Shown here: in pieces, positions 11,140 through 23,479 of the stretch
How the letters are laid out: the number at the start of each line of letters is the position of its first letter
Numbering within the stretch: the first letter of the stretch is position 1
NCBI GenBank assembly: GCA_035578905.1
Contig: JAQJVL010000800.1
Location: 278,001 to 342,000, forward strand
Reading direction: 5' to 3'
Source: Stictocephala bisonia
Taxonomy: Eukaryota > Arthropoda > Insecta > Hemiptera > Membracidae
Length of the DNA stretch: 64,000 bases
Program-made: the position numbers and the translations under genes
The notes under the pieces: model-generated
What the model saw: only the letters and a program-made list of their open reading frames with translations
Told to the model about the DNA's origin: nothing
Databases searched by the model: none

Positions 11140-13070
11140 TGACGTGTAACATGACACATCAAATACATGTTTAAGCTGTTGGTCCTCGGCTGAGTGTTAG
11201 TTAGATCTTATAGCTCTAATTTCCCTGCTAAAATAAGACCAAGGTGTTTTTTTGTGACTCCTAAATCATGATTTTTGTTTACCCATTTGCTTTTTGTAAG
11301 GAAGTATGTTTAAAATTAAATACGTGTATTGCTAAAGCTTTGTTAACAGGCACTGATTCAATTCAAAATGAATAAATAAGCTATCAAATGTATTCTGCAT
11401 TTACAAATATAATTTGAAATGTAACAAGCCAATTGTCAAATTAACCGTGCTCGATCCAACAATAACGTCATTACGTGTTAACGCCGGTGTATTGACTATT
11501 AGCAAGGTGTTTAATTACGGCTGAATCATTCAGGTTAATTATGTATGATTTATTAACGTGGTAAGTACCATAATTTTTTTCTGACATTATAAGTTTTGGT
11601 AATTATAAAATATTAATAAATAATAAAAACTTTATATATTGTATAATGCTGTCTTTTTTATCTTAAAAAAAATCAATAATTTGTATGCAAGCTGAATGAA
11701 ACTATTTAGTTTTATACATTGAAACATAATAACAACACTTCTCCTCAGGAATATCCCACAGATCTCCATATTTAGAGTCTAAGTCGTACACCTTGGATGC
11801 TGAAAGTCCCCCTCTTTTTAATAAACATTTCATGGACTTCCTGCCTTTCACAATACCGATTTACAAAATCACTTTTACAAAGGTGTACAAAATAATACCT
11901 TCTAAATTTAGAATATAATATTACGATTTTTTAAAATAACGGCCACATCAATTATAAAACGTTCAATAAATTGTAAAAATTACCATCTCCAATTAAGGAA
12001 GGCATACTCATATTATTAAATAGTTAGAAAGAGGTGTTGATCAATTTTCAATGAGCCATTAACACCACAATATATGGTCAGACAATGTAAATACCATAGA
12101 AACGATTTAAGTATTGCAATTGGACTTGAATAGAATAAAAAGAGGCGAGTTGATTTGTACAATACAAATTGGTTCATTATTACTTTTCATGGTTTTTAAG
12201 ATGGCGTATTCTTATAATAATTAGTATTTAAATTAATATACATATATTTTAAATAAATCAGTAAACATTCAAGAATCTACAACAATAATTTAATTTATGA
12301 TTGCAGTTTTGTAAATTATTAAATCATATGTTCATGATTAAAATATATTATGAAATATATTAATAATGGATTAGTGTACATTATTCCAAATTAGGGAGTT
12401 CTAAATCCCCACAGTAACCAGGATTGGACCAAGTTGATGGTCAGGGAGAAATCCAAGGTCTTTCATAAGCAGGTTAAGCGTAATAAAAATGGCTTTAATA
12501 TTCGCTAAGAAGCTAGTCTCCTGACTCTTACTCTATGACTTCCCATTCATTTCCCTTTATTTGGAATATCTATTTAATCTCTTGGTGTCGCCTAGCTGTC
12601 AGGTGTAGGGAAGAGGAGGGGGGGGGGTGAAAGTTATTGGCTCACTCAGTCAAATGGCATCACACTGTGTGACTCTAGATTGACAAGTCATGATATACAA
12701 TATTTTCTTGTTGCTAGTCATTAGGTACATAATCTATAATTCTCAGTTTTTCCTTCTATTAAACCATTTGTAAACGCTTTATACAATTACAATACTTCAT
12801 ATACGACTATTTACTTAAATCAAAATGGTGTAAACGGAACAAATGTAACCCTCAAAGCTATAAATTAGATCATACCATAAGACTATGTATAATTTATACT
12901 ATTATTACGTTTAACACGAGAATAAGTAAAAATACAACTTTCATCTCTTCTTAGTCACTGACCACTATATCATTTACGTTGTTAAATGTGGCCACAACCA
13001 ATTAAACTATCACTTAAATTCATCAGAAACAGATGAATGCCAACAGTGAAGCTCGGAGGACCAAAACTGG
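11140..13070. other. AT-rich DNA, nothing recognised
   Basis: Apart from a short G/A-rich run at 12605-12630, there is no supported gene or repeat. Confidence 0.5.
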
Positions 13071-13075
13071 TGCAA

Positions 13076-13677
13076 TCTATATTTATAAAAGAGGATGTTT
13101 GTATATATATATATATATATATATATGTTTGAAGTTTATGCGCTGCCAAACCATCCAACCGATCGCCATGAAACTTTAGGATGTTGTCCTGTATACTCCC
13201 GAGATGGTTTCTGTGAAGTTTGATGCAGATCCGTCCACAGGGTCCCGCCCCACGGGCTCCTAAAGATCCCATGTTATTCAAATGGAGAATCTGAATTGTT
13301 TACAAAAAACATATGACTGTGTGGTTTAATGTAGTTTCACATGCCATAAGCAGATTGAAGTTCTTACAACAACAGTACTGTATATGTTTTGATTTATTGT
13401 AGTTCTACATTTCACCTTGAGAGTGTAGCACACACTACTTTTACTTGATCAGTTGATCTGTATTTGGTGTTAACCTTTTTTCCTCGGTAATTAAAACATG
13501 TGGTGAAACGTGAAAATAAAAAATAAATAATTATTTGTTTTGCAATTTACTTTTTATGACATGCCTCCTAAAAAATCTAATATTGGTAGAAGAAGCAAAA
13601 ATGCTCGAATTCTTTCAGCTATTAGGTTCTAAATCAAACTCAATATTATGACCGGCGAAGCGGGCGGGTACAGCTAG
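13076..13677 (+). mobile_element. Non-autonomous Helitron
   Basis: The 5' end TCTATATTTATAAAAGAGG follows an A, and the 3' end CTAG at 13674-13677 precedes a T, as expected for insertion between A and T. Just before the 3' end a GC-rich stem (CCGGCGAAGCGGGCGGGTAC) precedes CAGCTAG. The 5' region carries the block typical of insect Helitrons (TA repeat, then a conserved CATGAAACTTTAGGATG-like stretch). No Rep/helicase frame is present. The element is about 602 bp and non-autonomous, moved by rolling-circle replication with help from an autonomous copy. Confidence 0.8.
13099..13127. repeat. (TA)n microsatellite inside the Helitron
   Basis: Thirteen or so TA dinucleotides, part of the Helitron 5' region and likely variable in length. 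Confidence 0.9.
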
Positions 13678-15100
13678 TCGAATATACAATATGAAGGACG
13701 TAAACCATTAATATTACTACACAGTAAAACATATATGAGCCAACGAGTGCCAAAACAGTCCAAAACAAATGAAACCTTACTCTTTGAGGCTTATGCGTTA
13801 AAAAAAAATTATAATAAACATATTCTGTAGTGCAGAGACGATTCAATCAAACACAGTGATGTAATTATTCAATCAAACACAGGTTTACGAAGTTATTTAC
13901 AGCACAATTTTTATTGGGATAGTGAATATGTTAAAGAAAACACTTGTTGCAGTAAACTTTGAATTTACCAACTATTTACTACTGATAAAGTCACTTCCGG
14001 TGACTGTAGAAGTTTCTCAGAACGTCAGCTGTGTCTCCAACATTTGTTAAGCGGATGTTGGTTTATCCAGTTAGTGTTTTCCTTCGACTAACCTGACAAC
14101 AAAAAGGCGATTAACTTAATAAAACACTTGTTTATTAGTTCTAACTTAAAATAAATTCTTGAATTAACTATTAAGGGTCCTTTGATTTTAAACTGGGGTT
14201 GATTAAATATTTTCGACTTTATATTTGTTAGTTTGATAATAAACCCATGGTTTAAAGAAGCTAACAGCTAAACTTAACAACAAAGCAATAACTTAAAACA
14301 CATTCTTGTTTTATAAAATGATTGGTAAAATATAAGGTAATTTGGTAAGATTAAAATTTATAATAATGTTTAAACCATCAGGCCCCTAAATGCTTTTGTA
14401 CTAGGTTAGAGTAAAATTTAGTAAATTATTTTTATTTATACCATGAGATTCTGAATACACAAGGTTAAGTTTACTGATTCTATGTGTGGTTGCTAACAGT
14501 TTTGGTAATGTAATAAATAATTTTTGTCAATCTTATTGAGGACCTTTATCTGCGGTATACATGAGTAACATTTTCCTCATGTAATATTTAAAATAACGTG
14601 ATATTAATATAAATGAAATATTTGTTTTATATTTAATATTAATTATTACAATTTAATTCTTATTTATTAAATATTTTCTGTTATTATTAGAAATCTTGTT
14701 ACATTCTACTTCCATAAACTTATCATGAAGGTTTGAGTTTAAAACTTGCTAGGCAAGAGAATTTATCTAATTTAAGCAACACTAGCCCCTATATACATAT
14801 AGGGCTTGACGGGTTGGAAGGGGGGCTGAAGAACGTCTCAAGAGGGATGTAATTTGATATGACTCTCTTTTATCAGAAACAATTCTTTTAAACTGTGTCA
14901 ATATGAGTTACCAAGGTTAAGTTTGCTTTTCATGTAAAATTAAAATGAAAATAAAATAAGGTACAAATAAAACTGTTTATTTTAATAATAGTACTGAGTT
15001 AATTTTATAGTTTATGGAAATTAAATAGCTGTTAATGATATTAATTAAGTAATTACGTGACAAGAATCTAGTAATGCAATTTCTACAAATAATTGCATTT
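13678..15100. other. AT-rich DNA, nothing recognised
   Basis: Only a short hairpin at 14784-14806 (AGCCCCTATA / TATAGGGCT) and a small direct repeat (ATTCAATCAAACACA at about 13841 and 13868) stand out. Confidence 0.5.
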
Positions 15101-15103
15101 GTA

Positions 15104-15565
15104 GTCGGCACTCGTTGTACAGTGCTGTAATCCAGCTACTTAGGGAATAAGTGTTGAGGAGATTATTATAGCTGATGTGTTATATGCTCGGCCCTCTTAA
15201 TACCAATACGGCGTCCGCTCAATGGTTGCCAACGATGTGGACACTACTTGAGAAGTACGGGGTGTCCATGTTGGATGATAGTAAAAGTTCGGTGTTCTGT
15301 AGGGAAACGAACTAAGTATCATGTTTGTCAGTTAGCTGAAAATCAGACCAACACTAGGTGGTTCGGATTCCACGTAAAGCTGTAGGTCAATTAGTTGCCT
15401 TGGCTATTGAGCTATTAATAAATAGCTCTTTCTGAGGAACAGTCGATCTTAGATAGTAACAATGACTACAGGCGTTCATCTACACTCATCACACTCATTC
15501 GCCGCTCATATATTGACTATTGGCGTCTTAATAATGAATGAATGAATGAATAAGATAACTGAAGC
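15104..15565 (+). repeat. SINE-like element with 7SL-like head
   Basis: The best copy of a dispersed family (others at 235-590 plus 2762-2850, and 8690-8775). The head starts GTCGGCACTCG and has CTGTAATCCAGCTACTTAGGGA and GTTGAGGAGATT, which resemble the Alu domain of SRP (7SL) RNA. GCGTCCGC...GATGTGGACAC and GGGAAACGAACTAAG further on recall later parts of 7SL. A strong pol III B-box-like sequence, GGTTCGGATTCC, lies near 15360. The 3' part ends in CACTCATCACACTCATTCGCC ... GGCGTCTTAA and an (AATG)n tail. It encodes no protein. The 7SL relation is by eye only; the family itself is supported by three copies. Confidence 0.6.
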
Positions 15566-15569
15566 ACAA

Positions 15570-18535
15570 ATAAATAAATGGCTCTATGTTTTTATTTAAA
15601 TTTGATTTTAATATATTAATTATCATTAGCTTTTCTGGAAGTTTGGAGAGCCACCAATGCGTTAGGACTTTGATCCTGAGTTGTTCGATAGCGCAGGGTA
15701 GAGTCTTGGCCTTGACTGGAACGTTTTATCAGCAGTATTTACTTTATACTGTACTGGTTCCCCTCTTACTCTCTCTAAATAAGTTTCCCACCCAGATCAA
15801 TAGTCTGTAGGAAGGGGCAGAGAAATGTTAAAAAGGAGACTAGACTCTCCTTAAAAAATTTCACAACAAGTAATTGTGAGGTTGTGTAAGTAAATCAGTT
15901 CTTTTACGTGTTTTTACGAATGGTTAAAAAACCATTAGTTTAATTTAATTTTAATTAGTTTAAGTTTTAGTTTTATGATCAGTAGAGTTAGGAACAATAA
16001 GTTACTTATAGCGGTATTATTTAACATTACAAGATTTAAAATTATGTTAGAGTTGAATACAGGTCACATTTCAAAGTAGTTAAAGTAAGTAATGGAGAAT
16101 GGAAAGAAAATAGCGTCGAGATTAAGAGATAATTTCATGTAACAAATCAGATAGTTTCACCTGGGAATGAAAGTCAGGAGAGAACACTGGTAGTGGCGAT
16201 GAACACCAAGGGCTGGAGGAGAGGGGAATGGAGGAGTAACTCACTATTCGATTGTAATTGACTCGACAGTTTCTCACCAAAGCTCACCTGATCCATTATC
16301 TATCAATTCATAAGTGTTAAGTGATGTTTGCATTTATTTTGTTCAGTAAATCTTACATGTAATATACAATCTTCCGTTAAATATTGTGGCTTGAATATTG
16401 CGTAAAAAATGACGTATAATTGTATAACTGTGTTTAAACAATTTTATGAATTGCATGCGTTAATTAATTGTTACCAACATATTTACACTATTACCCTCTG
16501 GCATCATCCCTTAGTAAATATGCTAAAAATACACAAAATAAAAGCTTTTAGGCAATTATTAAAACCCTAATTACTTTAAAGCGTAAACATTAAGCCAAAT
16601 TTATTTTCCAAGTACAACCTCATTGGAAGCCTCGAATAAAATAATAAGTTCTCGAATAATTCACTTTATCTAAAGATTTTCATTATTCCTATCCATTTGA
16701 AAATGAGGACAATCCGTTTTATTTTACGTCAGGCATAAAATAAAACTTTAAGTTTTGATGGAGTCGATTTACGAAGTAGCAGGTATTGATTCAGCTCCTT
16801 TAACGCAGTTTTATCTGAGCTATGTCGTTCCAACTTCATGAACTCTGCTGGGAACCATTTCTCCTTAAGGGTGTTCGTCCGACCGGCTCAGTTCGGCGCT
16901 GGATGGAATTTAGTTCAACGTTTACCGCCACTTTTGTAACGAGTAGCAGAGTGAATACCTTGCTGATGGCATGAGAGAGTAACAGCACTCTTGCTACATG
17001 TCCGGAGCACAAACGGGAATAACTCTAAACAAATTAGGGAACCTCCTAATTTATTGTAAACTTTATAAATACAGATGTTATGTATTATTAATCTGATTTT
17101 TCGGCCAACGATAATTGTACAAATTTCAACTTGAAATTCATACATACGTCATTTATAAAATAATAATTGGTTACACTTAAAAACATATTCTTTTTATTAT
17201 TAGTTTTAATTTATTTAAGGCTGGTTAGTACCAATACAGTCTTAAAAATTGAATAAAATATATCGCACGATTTGTTAATGAGCTAAGAGCCAAGAAAGGC
17301 CCAATCAGCCACTTTAAGTAGCTATACATATATATAAATAAACAGTTTTTTTATTTTCACCTCAACACACTTATTAATTTCAAAAATACAAACAATTTTA
17401 TTCAAACATATTTTTCGATTGAATTCTCTTAAATGGTATGGATATGATCGATATTTGACAGAGTTTTATTTAAGTGTACTCATGGCACTGAAATATTGTG
17501 GTAAAATCATAGATAGTATTATAATAAAACTGTTCAAAAATATAGATTAAATGCACAAAATAAATCGTAATTTTCACAAACTTTCACTCAAAACGTAAAG
17601 ACTTCTACAGATTTACAAATATAAGTAAAAAAAGTCTGAAATTTTTATAAAAACGTCCCAAACACTAATAAGTATTAAAAAAACGAAAAACTTCAGTAGT
17701 AACATATATAATGTTTATAAAACATACAATTTAAGTATTTTAGATGGTAAATCTAAAAGAAAACTCATGTTACAATAAATCAGCAAAATACAGCGAATAG
17801 AAAATTACTTAAAATTAACAAAGCATGATATCTAGGTGAATAATATACTTATACAGATAATGACCATGAAACGGAATAACATGTGTATTTAAGTTTTAAA
17901 AATAATATATCGAATGTTTAAAATACTGCACATGAGTATCGATTATGTATATGTACAGTTGATGAAACAAATTTAAATAAATCAATAAATCTATCTTAAT
18001 AATAGAATAAGAGGAAACTAATGTATAAATCAATAATCAACTTTGTAGTGCGAGTATGTATCTTCCAAAACTCAAATATTCAACTTAGGTGGAAGCACGC
18101 TTCAGTTATAAGTACACTTTAACAAATATTTTTCATATTACGAAAAATACCCCTAAAAAATAACTTTCCTGTGATTTTTGTATTTGAAATTTGTTAATGA
18201 TGGAGTATCAGATGAGGGAGACAAAGGTAGTTGGACATTTGCCATCATTACGTGAACATTAACAATCACGACGTTTCGATTTGGTAAAACCTAAACCTTT
18301 GACAAGTGCTAAAAACTAAATTACATCTACACAAACATGTTATAAAACTACGTTCTTAAACTAATAAACTTATCTACTTTAATAATTATCTTTCCTGTGA
18401 TTTTGAAATTACTGTTTTGAGAAGATTGTTGTAACAACATTTTAGATTTGATCTAATGCTAGCTGTAGTAATGCTCATAATATTAAATTTGTACAAATCA
18501 ATCAGTAGATATGGATTTCCACTCAAATACTAATT
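15570..18535. other. AT-rich DNA, nothing recognised
   Basis: Contains a 74-codon hydrophobic frame (15586-15810) and other short frames without homology. I see no supported gene or repeat in these 3 kb. Confidence 0.5.
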
Positions 18536-18540
18536 ACTCA

Positions 18541-20285
18541 TATTGGATAACCACAGGCAATGTGAGGTGTTTCGTGAACTACATTATAGTTAGTGATCTA
18601 CTCTTAGTTATTTGTTGGTGTTGTCCTTTAACATATTGGATTACCACAGGCAATGTGAGGTGTTTCATGAACTACATTATAGTTAGTAATCTACTCTTAG
18701 TTATTTGTTGGTCTTGTCTTTTAACATATTGGATTACCACAGGCAATGTGAGGTGTATCGTGAACTACATTATAGTTAGTGATCTACTCTTAGTTATTTG
18801 TTGGTGTTGTCATTTAACATATTGGATGACCACAGGCAATGTGAGGTGTTTCGTGAACTACATAATAGTTAGTGATCTACTCTTAGTTATTTGTTGGTCT
18901 TGTCTTTTAACATATTGGATTACCACAGGCAATGTGAGGTGTATCGTGAACTACATTATAGTTAGTGATCTACTCTTAGTTATTTGTTGGTGTTGTCTCA
19001 TTTTGGATTACCACAGGCAATGTGAGGTGTATCGTGAACTACATTATAGTTAGTGATGTACTCTTAGTTATTTGTTGGTGTTGTCCTTTAACATATTGGA
19101 TTACCACAGGCAATGTGAGGTGTATCGTGAACTACATTATAGTTAGTGATCTACTCTTAGTTATTTGTTGGTCTTGTCTCATATTGGATTACCACAGGCA
19201 ATGTGAGGTGTATCGTGAACTACATTATAGTTAGTGATCTACTCTTAGTTATTTGTTGGTGTTGTCCTTTAACATATTGGATTACCACAGGCAATGTGAG
19301 GTGTTTCGTGAACTACATTATAGTTAGTGATCTACTCTTAGTTATTTGTTGGTCTTGTCTTTTAACATATTGGATTACCACAGGCAATGTGAGGTGTATC
19401 GTGAACTACATTATAGTTAGTGATCTACTCTTAGTTATTTGTTGGTGTTGTCATTTAACATATTGGATTACCACAGGCAATGTGAGGTGTTTCGTGAACT
19501 ACATTATAGTTAGTGATCTACTCTTAGTTATTTGTTGGTCTTGTCTTTTAACATATTGGATTACCACAGGCAATGTGAGGTGTATCGTGAACTACATTAT
19601 AGTTAGTGATCTACTCTTAGTTATTTGTTGGTGTTGTCATTTAACATATTGGATTACCACAGGCAATGTGAGGTGTATCGTGAACTACATTATAGTTAGT
19701 GATCTACTCTTAGTTATTTGTTGGTGTTGTCCTTTAACATATTGGATTACCACAGGCAATGTGAGGTGTATCGTGAACTACATTATAGTTAGTGATCTAC
19801 TCTTAGTTATTTGTTTGTATTGTCCTTTAACATATTGGATTACCACAAGCAATGTGAGGTATATCGTGAACTACATTATAGTTAGTGATCTACTCTTAGT
19901 TATTTGTTGGTGTCGTCTCATATTGGATTACCACAGGCAATGTGAGGTGTATCGTGAACTACATTATAGTTAGTGATCTACTCTTAGTTATTTGTTGGTG
20001 TTGTCCTTTAACATTACCACAGGCAATGTGAGGTGTATCGTGAACTACATTATAGTTAGTGATCTACTCTTAGTTATTTGTTTGTATTGTCCTTTAACAT
20101 ATTGGATTACCACAAGCAATGTGAGGTATATCGTGAACTACATTATAGTTAGTGATCTACTCTTAGTTATTTGTTGGTGTCGTCTCATATTGGATTACCA
20201 CAGGCAATGTGAGGTGTATCGTGAACTACATTATAGTTAGTGATCTACTCTTAGTTATTTGTTGGTCTTGTCCTTTAACATATTC
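18541..20285 (+). repeat. 93-bp tandem array, ~19 units
   Basis: A unit starting TATTGGATTACCACAGGCAA repeats every 93 bp, with a few 84-bp units that lost TTTAACATA. Because 93 is 31 codons the frame stays open for up to 256 codons, giving a hydrophobic repeat peptide (YWITTGNVRC..., DLLLVICW). Variants at one site (TTGGTGTTGTC versus TTGGTCTTGTC) alternate over much of the array, which suggests an older dimer. There is no promoter, signal or homology to support translation. Confidence 0.95.
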
Positions 20286-20620
20286 ATTTTTTGTTTGGAT
20301 AAAGTAGTAACTGATATTAACTAATTTCATGAAAAGCTTGATTAATACTGTACAAAAATATTTTCTCTTCACTTTCCATTAACTATCTTTTATTATATAA
20401 CCTTTGACATACAGTTTATATACATATTGCAAAACTAATTTTTAAATTGACACGTGAACAAAGATAAAGTAAATTAATGCGGATTACCCTTACCCATCTC
20501 CTTTCAAAAAAGTGTCATGCATTTTTTCATAGTTTAAGGACTACCCATTTTGCAGAGCGCCGAGCGTTTGTAGACTAATCGATGCTCTGACTGTCTAGTC
20601 CTGCCTACGTCAATCCATAA
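20286..20620. other. AT-rich DNA, nothing recognised
   Basis: No supported feature. Confidence 0.5.
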
Positions 20621-20624
20621 ACAG

Positions 20625-20765
20625 GGTGTTAAATGCAGCTGACAACTTTAAATGGAGAACATTCCCTTGTTTTTGGTGAAGAATAAAAATATGTAGGTAA
20701 CATTTTTATAAATGGTTGCCATCTTAAAATATGGTGGCTAACCAAATTAGTTTAACGGACCATCC
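20625..20765 (+). repeat. Left arm of a spaced inverted repeat
   Basis: AGCTGACAAC...GGAGAACATTCCCTTGTTTTTGG...GGTAACATTTTTATAAATGG is matched in reverse complement at 21895-22000. Together they may be the ends of a ~1.4-kb element or two opposed copies of one repeat. Confidence 0.5.
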
Positions 20766-21760
20766 AATATTTAAATTTCGGATAGTAAATATCATTTAAA
20801 TACTTTTTTATATACGAGTTATTACAAAGAACCCAAGAGATATTATAATACAGGCAGTACTAGGCCTATACGTGTGCTAGAAGACTACAATCATACTAAT
20901 GTTGGAACGTAACAAATTACTGACGTAAAGATGCTCAGTCTGTCAACAATTACTGTTCACTGTGCCAATTATATTGCATTAAAAATTCATTTTTAGTTTG
21001 TGGTAAAAATTGTGATTTCTATTTTCCGGCGAAAATCATTCTATGAAATGATCTGTTTTGTTAATCTAACTAACTAAATTATAACCAGTTTAAAACGGAA
21101 TATTTATTATATTAACGGGAATGGAAACTGCATAGTTACCACCTAACGTAATGAATTTGTATGCTTTCAGTCTTTTTCAAATACCTACGTTTTGGTGAAT
21201 GTCTACTAGGATATTTGTATTGATGTGTCATACTTGCACTATATTTTCTGTTGCTTAGAAAATACACTTTAACCATGTCTAGTTTTCCATTGTTTGTAAA
21301 CTCCATAGCAAACTCTTGCAAAAACAATAAAACAATTGTTACAAATGCAAAATAATTAGTGTTAACAGATTGAAAGTTTTAGGTTAGTAATGGTTCGTTT
21401 TCCAACAATGGCACAATTCTAATTAACAGCTAACACAGCTAGTGGTGATCTACCAGTCCACTTGTGGCAGGTAGCCTAGAACTCCCTATATTGTATCAAA
21501 CCTTGATCATCAGCAAATCGTATACGACTCGTGTTATCTAAGATTACCCAAGATTATTAAACTGTTTTATTAATGAAAGAAGGATCAGATCGTGTGTCAG
21601 AAAGAAGGAAATTCTAAAAATAATCTATGTGGCAAGTTTTCGGGACGACTATAAGCTAGCGTTATTAATTTTTCATAAAATCGTATAAATTTCTTTGTAC
21701 TGCAAGGCCTATACACTTAGTACCACATTATTATACTAATACTAGTTAGCACCTTACTTT
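20766..21760. other. AT-rich DNA between the inverted arms
   Basis: No transposase frame or other supported feature. Confidence 0.45.
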
Positions 21761-21767
21761 GGTATTG

Positions 21768-21842
21768 ACCCACCCGCCCGCCCACACATACACGTACAGT
21801 GGTAATGACCCACCTGCCCACCCATACACCTACAGAGGTAAT
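21768..21842 (-). repeat. Dispersed copy of the GGGTGGGTTAATACACT minisatellite
   Basis: ACCCACCCGCCCGCCCACAC and CCCACCCATACACCTACAG are the reverse complement of the units around LINE B at 3.6 and 5.5 kb. Confidence 0.6.
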
Positions 21843-21894
21843 TTTAGTCGTGAAACCACCGTAAAGTCTTGGGCGATTTCTTAAAAACAATTCA

Positions 21895-22000
21895 GTTGGT
21901 TACCATATTTGGAAATTAAAAAAATGTTACTGACATACTTTCAAACCTCTCCAAAAACAAGGAAATGTTCCTCCATTGAGGATTGTTGACAGCTATATAG
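21895..22000 (-). repeat. Right arm of a spaced inverted repeat
   Basis: Reverse complement of the 20625-20765 arm, sharing AACAT-TCCTTGTTTTTGG and GTAACATTTTT blocks with scattered differences. Confidence 0.5.
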
Positions 22001-22334
22001 TGACTAGAATGGTGTCATAGTTAAACTAAACTAATTGAAAAAGGAATGTATTGTTAACTATGTCATAATAAACCAATAATATTATGGATGTTATAGAACT
22101 TCATTTCAGAGTTCAAACTATGGGATACTTCCACAGCAAACTCCTTGGAATCTGTTTGATGAGTTAATCATAGTAAATATTTAGAACTGCATGACAAAAT
22201 TACGAGATGCATGCAATTTTATTATTTATCTCATTATTTATCCTTTTATAGCTGAGCAAAGGATGCTTAATAATTGTTTGGATTCCACTTATTATAAGCA
22301 AGTCGAGTTCTTTGGTAAACCATAATGTAAAATC

Positions 22335-22395
22335 ATCGGTGACAACCCAAACTCAAAACTCATATAATCATCGGTGACAACCCAAACTTAAACCT
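22335..22395 (+). repeat. Outlying units of the 35-bp repeat
   Basis: Two ATCATCGGTGACAACCCAAA units stand 250 bp before the main array, separated from it by AT-rich DNA. Confidence 0.7.
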
Positions 22396-22431
22396 TGAAC
22401 TTAAACCTTCTACTTAAACCTTAAACCTTCT

Positions 22432-22620
22432 AATGATTTAATAATTAATTCTAATAATGATAATTCTATTAATAATTCATTAATAATTCTTCATTAATAA
22501 TTCATAATTCATTAATAATTCATTAATAATAATCTATTAATAATAAAATGATAATTCATTAATAATTCTAATAATGATAAGGTTCTTAAACTTAAACCTT
22601 CTAATGATGTTAGAGATAAA
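22432..22620. repeat. AT-rich low-complexity (TTAATAATTCA)n tract
   Basis: Irregular repeats of ATTAATAATTC / TAATAATGATAATTC, flanked by repeated AACTTAAACCTTCTAATGAT. Confidence 0.8.
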
Positions 22621-22639
22621 AACAAATGATTAACTCATA

Positions 22640-23098
22640 CAATCATCGGTGACAACCCAAACTCACAACTCATACAATCATCGGTGACAATCCAAACTCA
22701 CAACTCATACAATCATCGGTGACAACACAAACTCACAACTCATACAGTCATCGGTGACAACCCAAACACACAACTCATACAATCATCGGTGACAACCCAA
22801 ACTCACAACTCATACAATCATCGGTGACAACCCAAACTCACAACTCATACAATCATCGGCGACAGCCCAAACTCACAACTCATACAATCATCGGTGACAA
22901 CCCAAACTCACAACTCATACAATCATCGGTGACAACCCAAACTCACAACTCATACAATCATTGGTGACAACCCAAACTCACAACTCATACAATCATCGGT
23001 GACAACCCAAACTCACAACTCATACAATCATCGGTGACAACCCAAACTCACAACTCATACAATCATCGGTGACAACCCAAACTCACAACTCATACAAT
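22640..23098 (+). repeat. 35-bp tandem array, ~13 units
   Basis: The unit ATCATCGGTGACAACCCAAA plus CTCACAACTCATACA repeats every 35 bp with very few substitutions (for example CGGCGACAGCC at 22858). Low divergence points to recent amplification. Confidence 0.95.
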
Positions 23099-23479
23099 CT
23101 GTGTTTGAATGTATTGCCAGCTGTAACTGCTCATTTATGACTCACTACGACCCAACATTTGATGTATGGAACCAATTTTGTGCATGTATTTAGTGCTTAC
23201 TGCAAATTTCTTATCATATCTAGATACTATTAGTCACTGAATTGGGAATCGTAGAATTCTCTTTTGTGAGTGAGGTTTCATTCTTAAAAAATAAATAGAT
23301 AAAAATCGAATATTGCAAATTTAGTTAACATGAACACAGTTCTTGTACGCTATTTGAAACATTAACTAAAATATGATTAGCTAAAACAAATGCGTGTAGA
23401 TTAAATAATAATTTTATAACACGACACATTTAAGCCTTCATCAGTAATCTTGATTATATGTTACATGACTTACAATATT

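Noticed and set aside
18511..20240. Hydrophobic 'membrane protein' frames of 70-256 codons
   Set aside because: Explained by the 93-bp tandem repeat; the frame is set by the period.
22640..23098. CRISPR-like regular repeat
   Set aside because: Units are contiguous 35-bp tandem repeats without unique spacers, and the context is eukaryotic.
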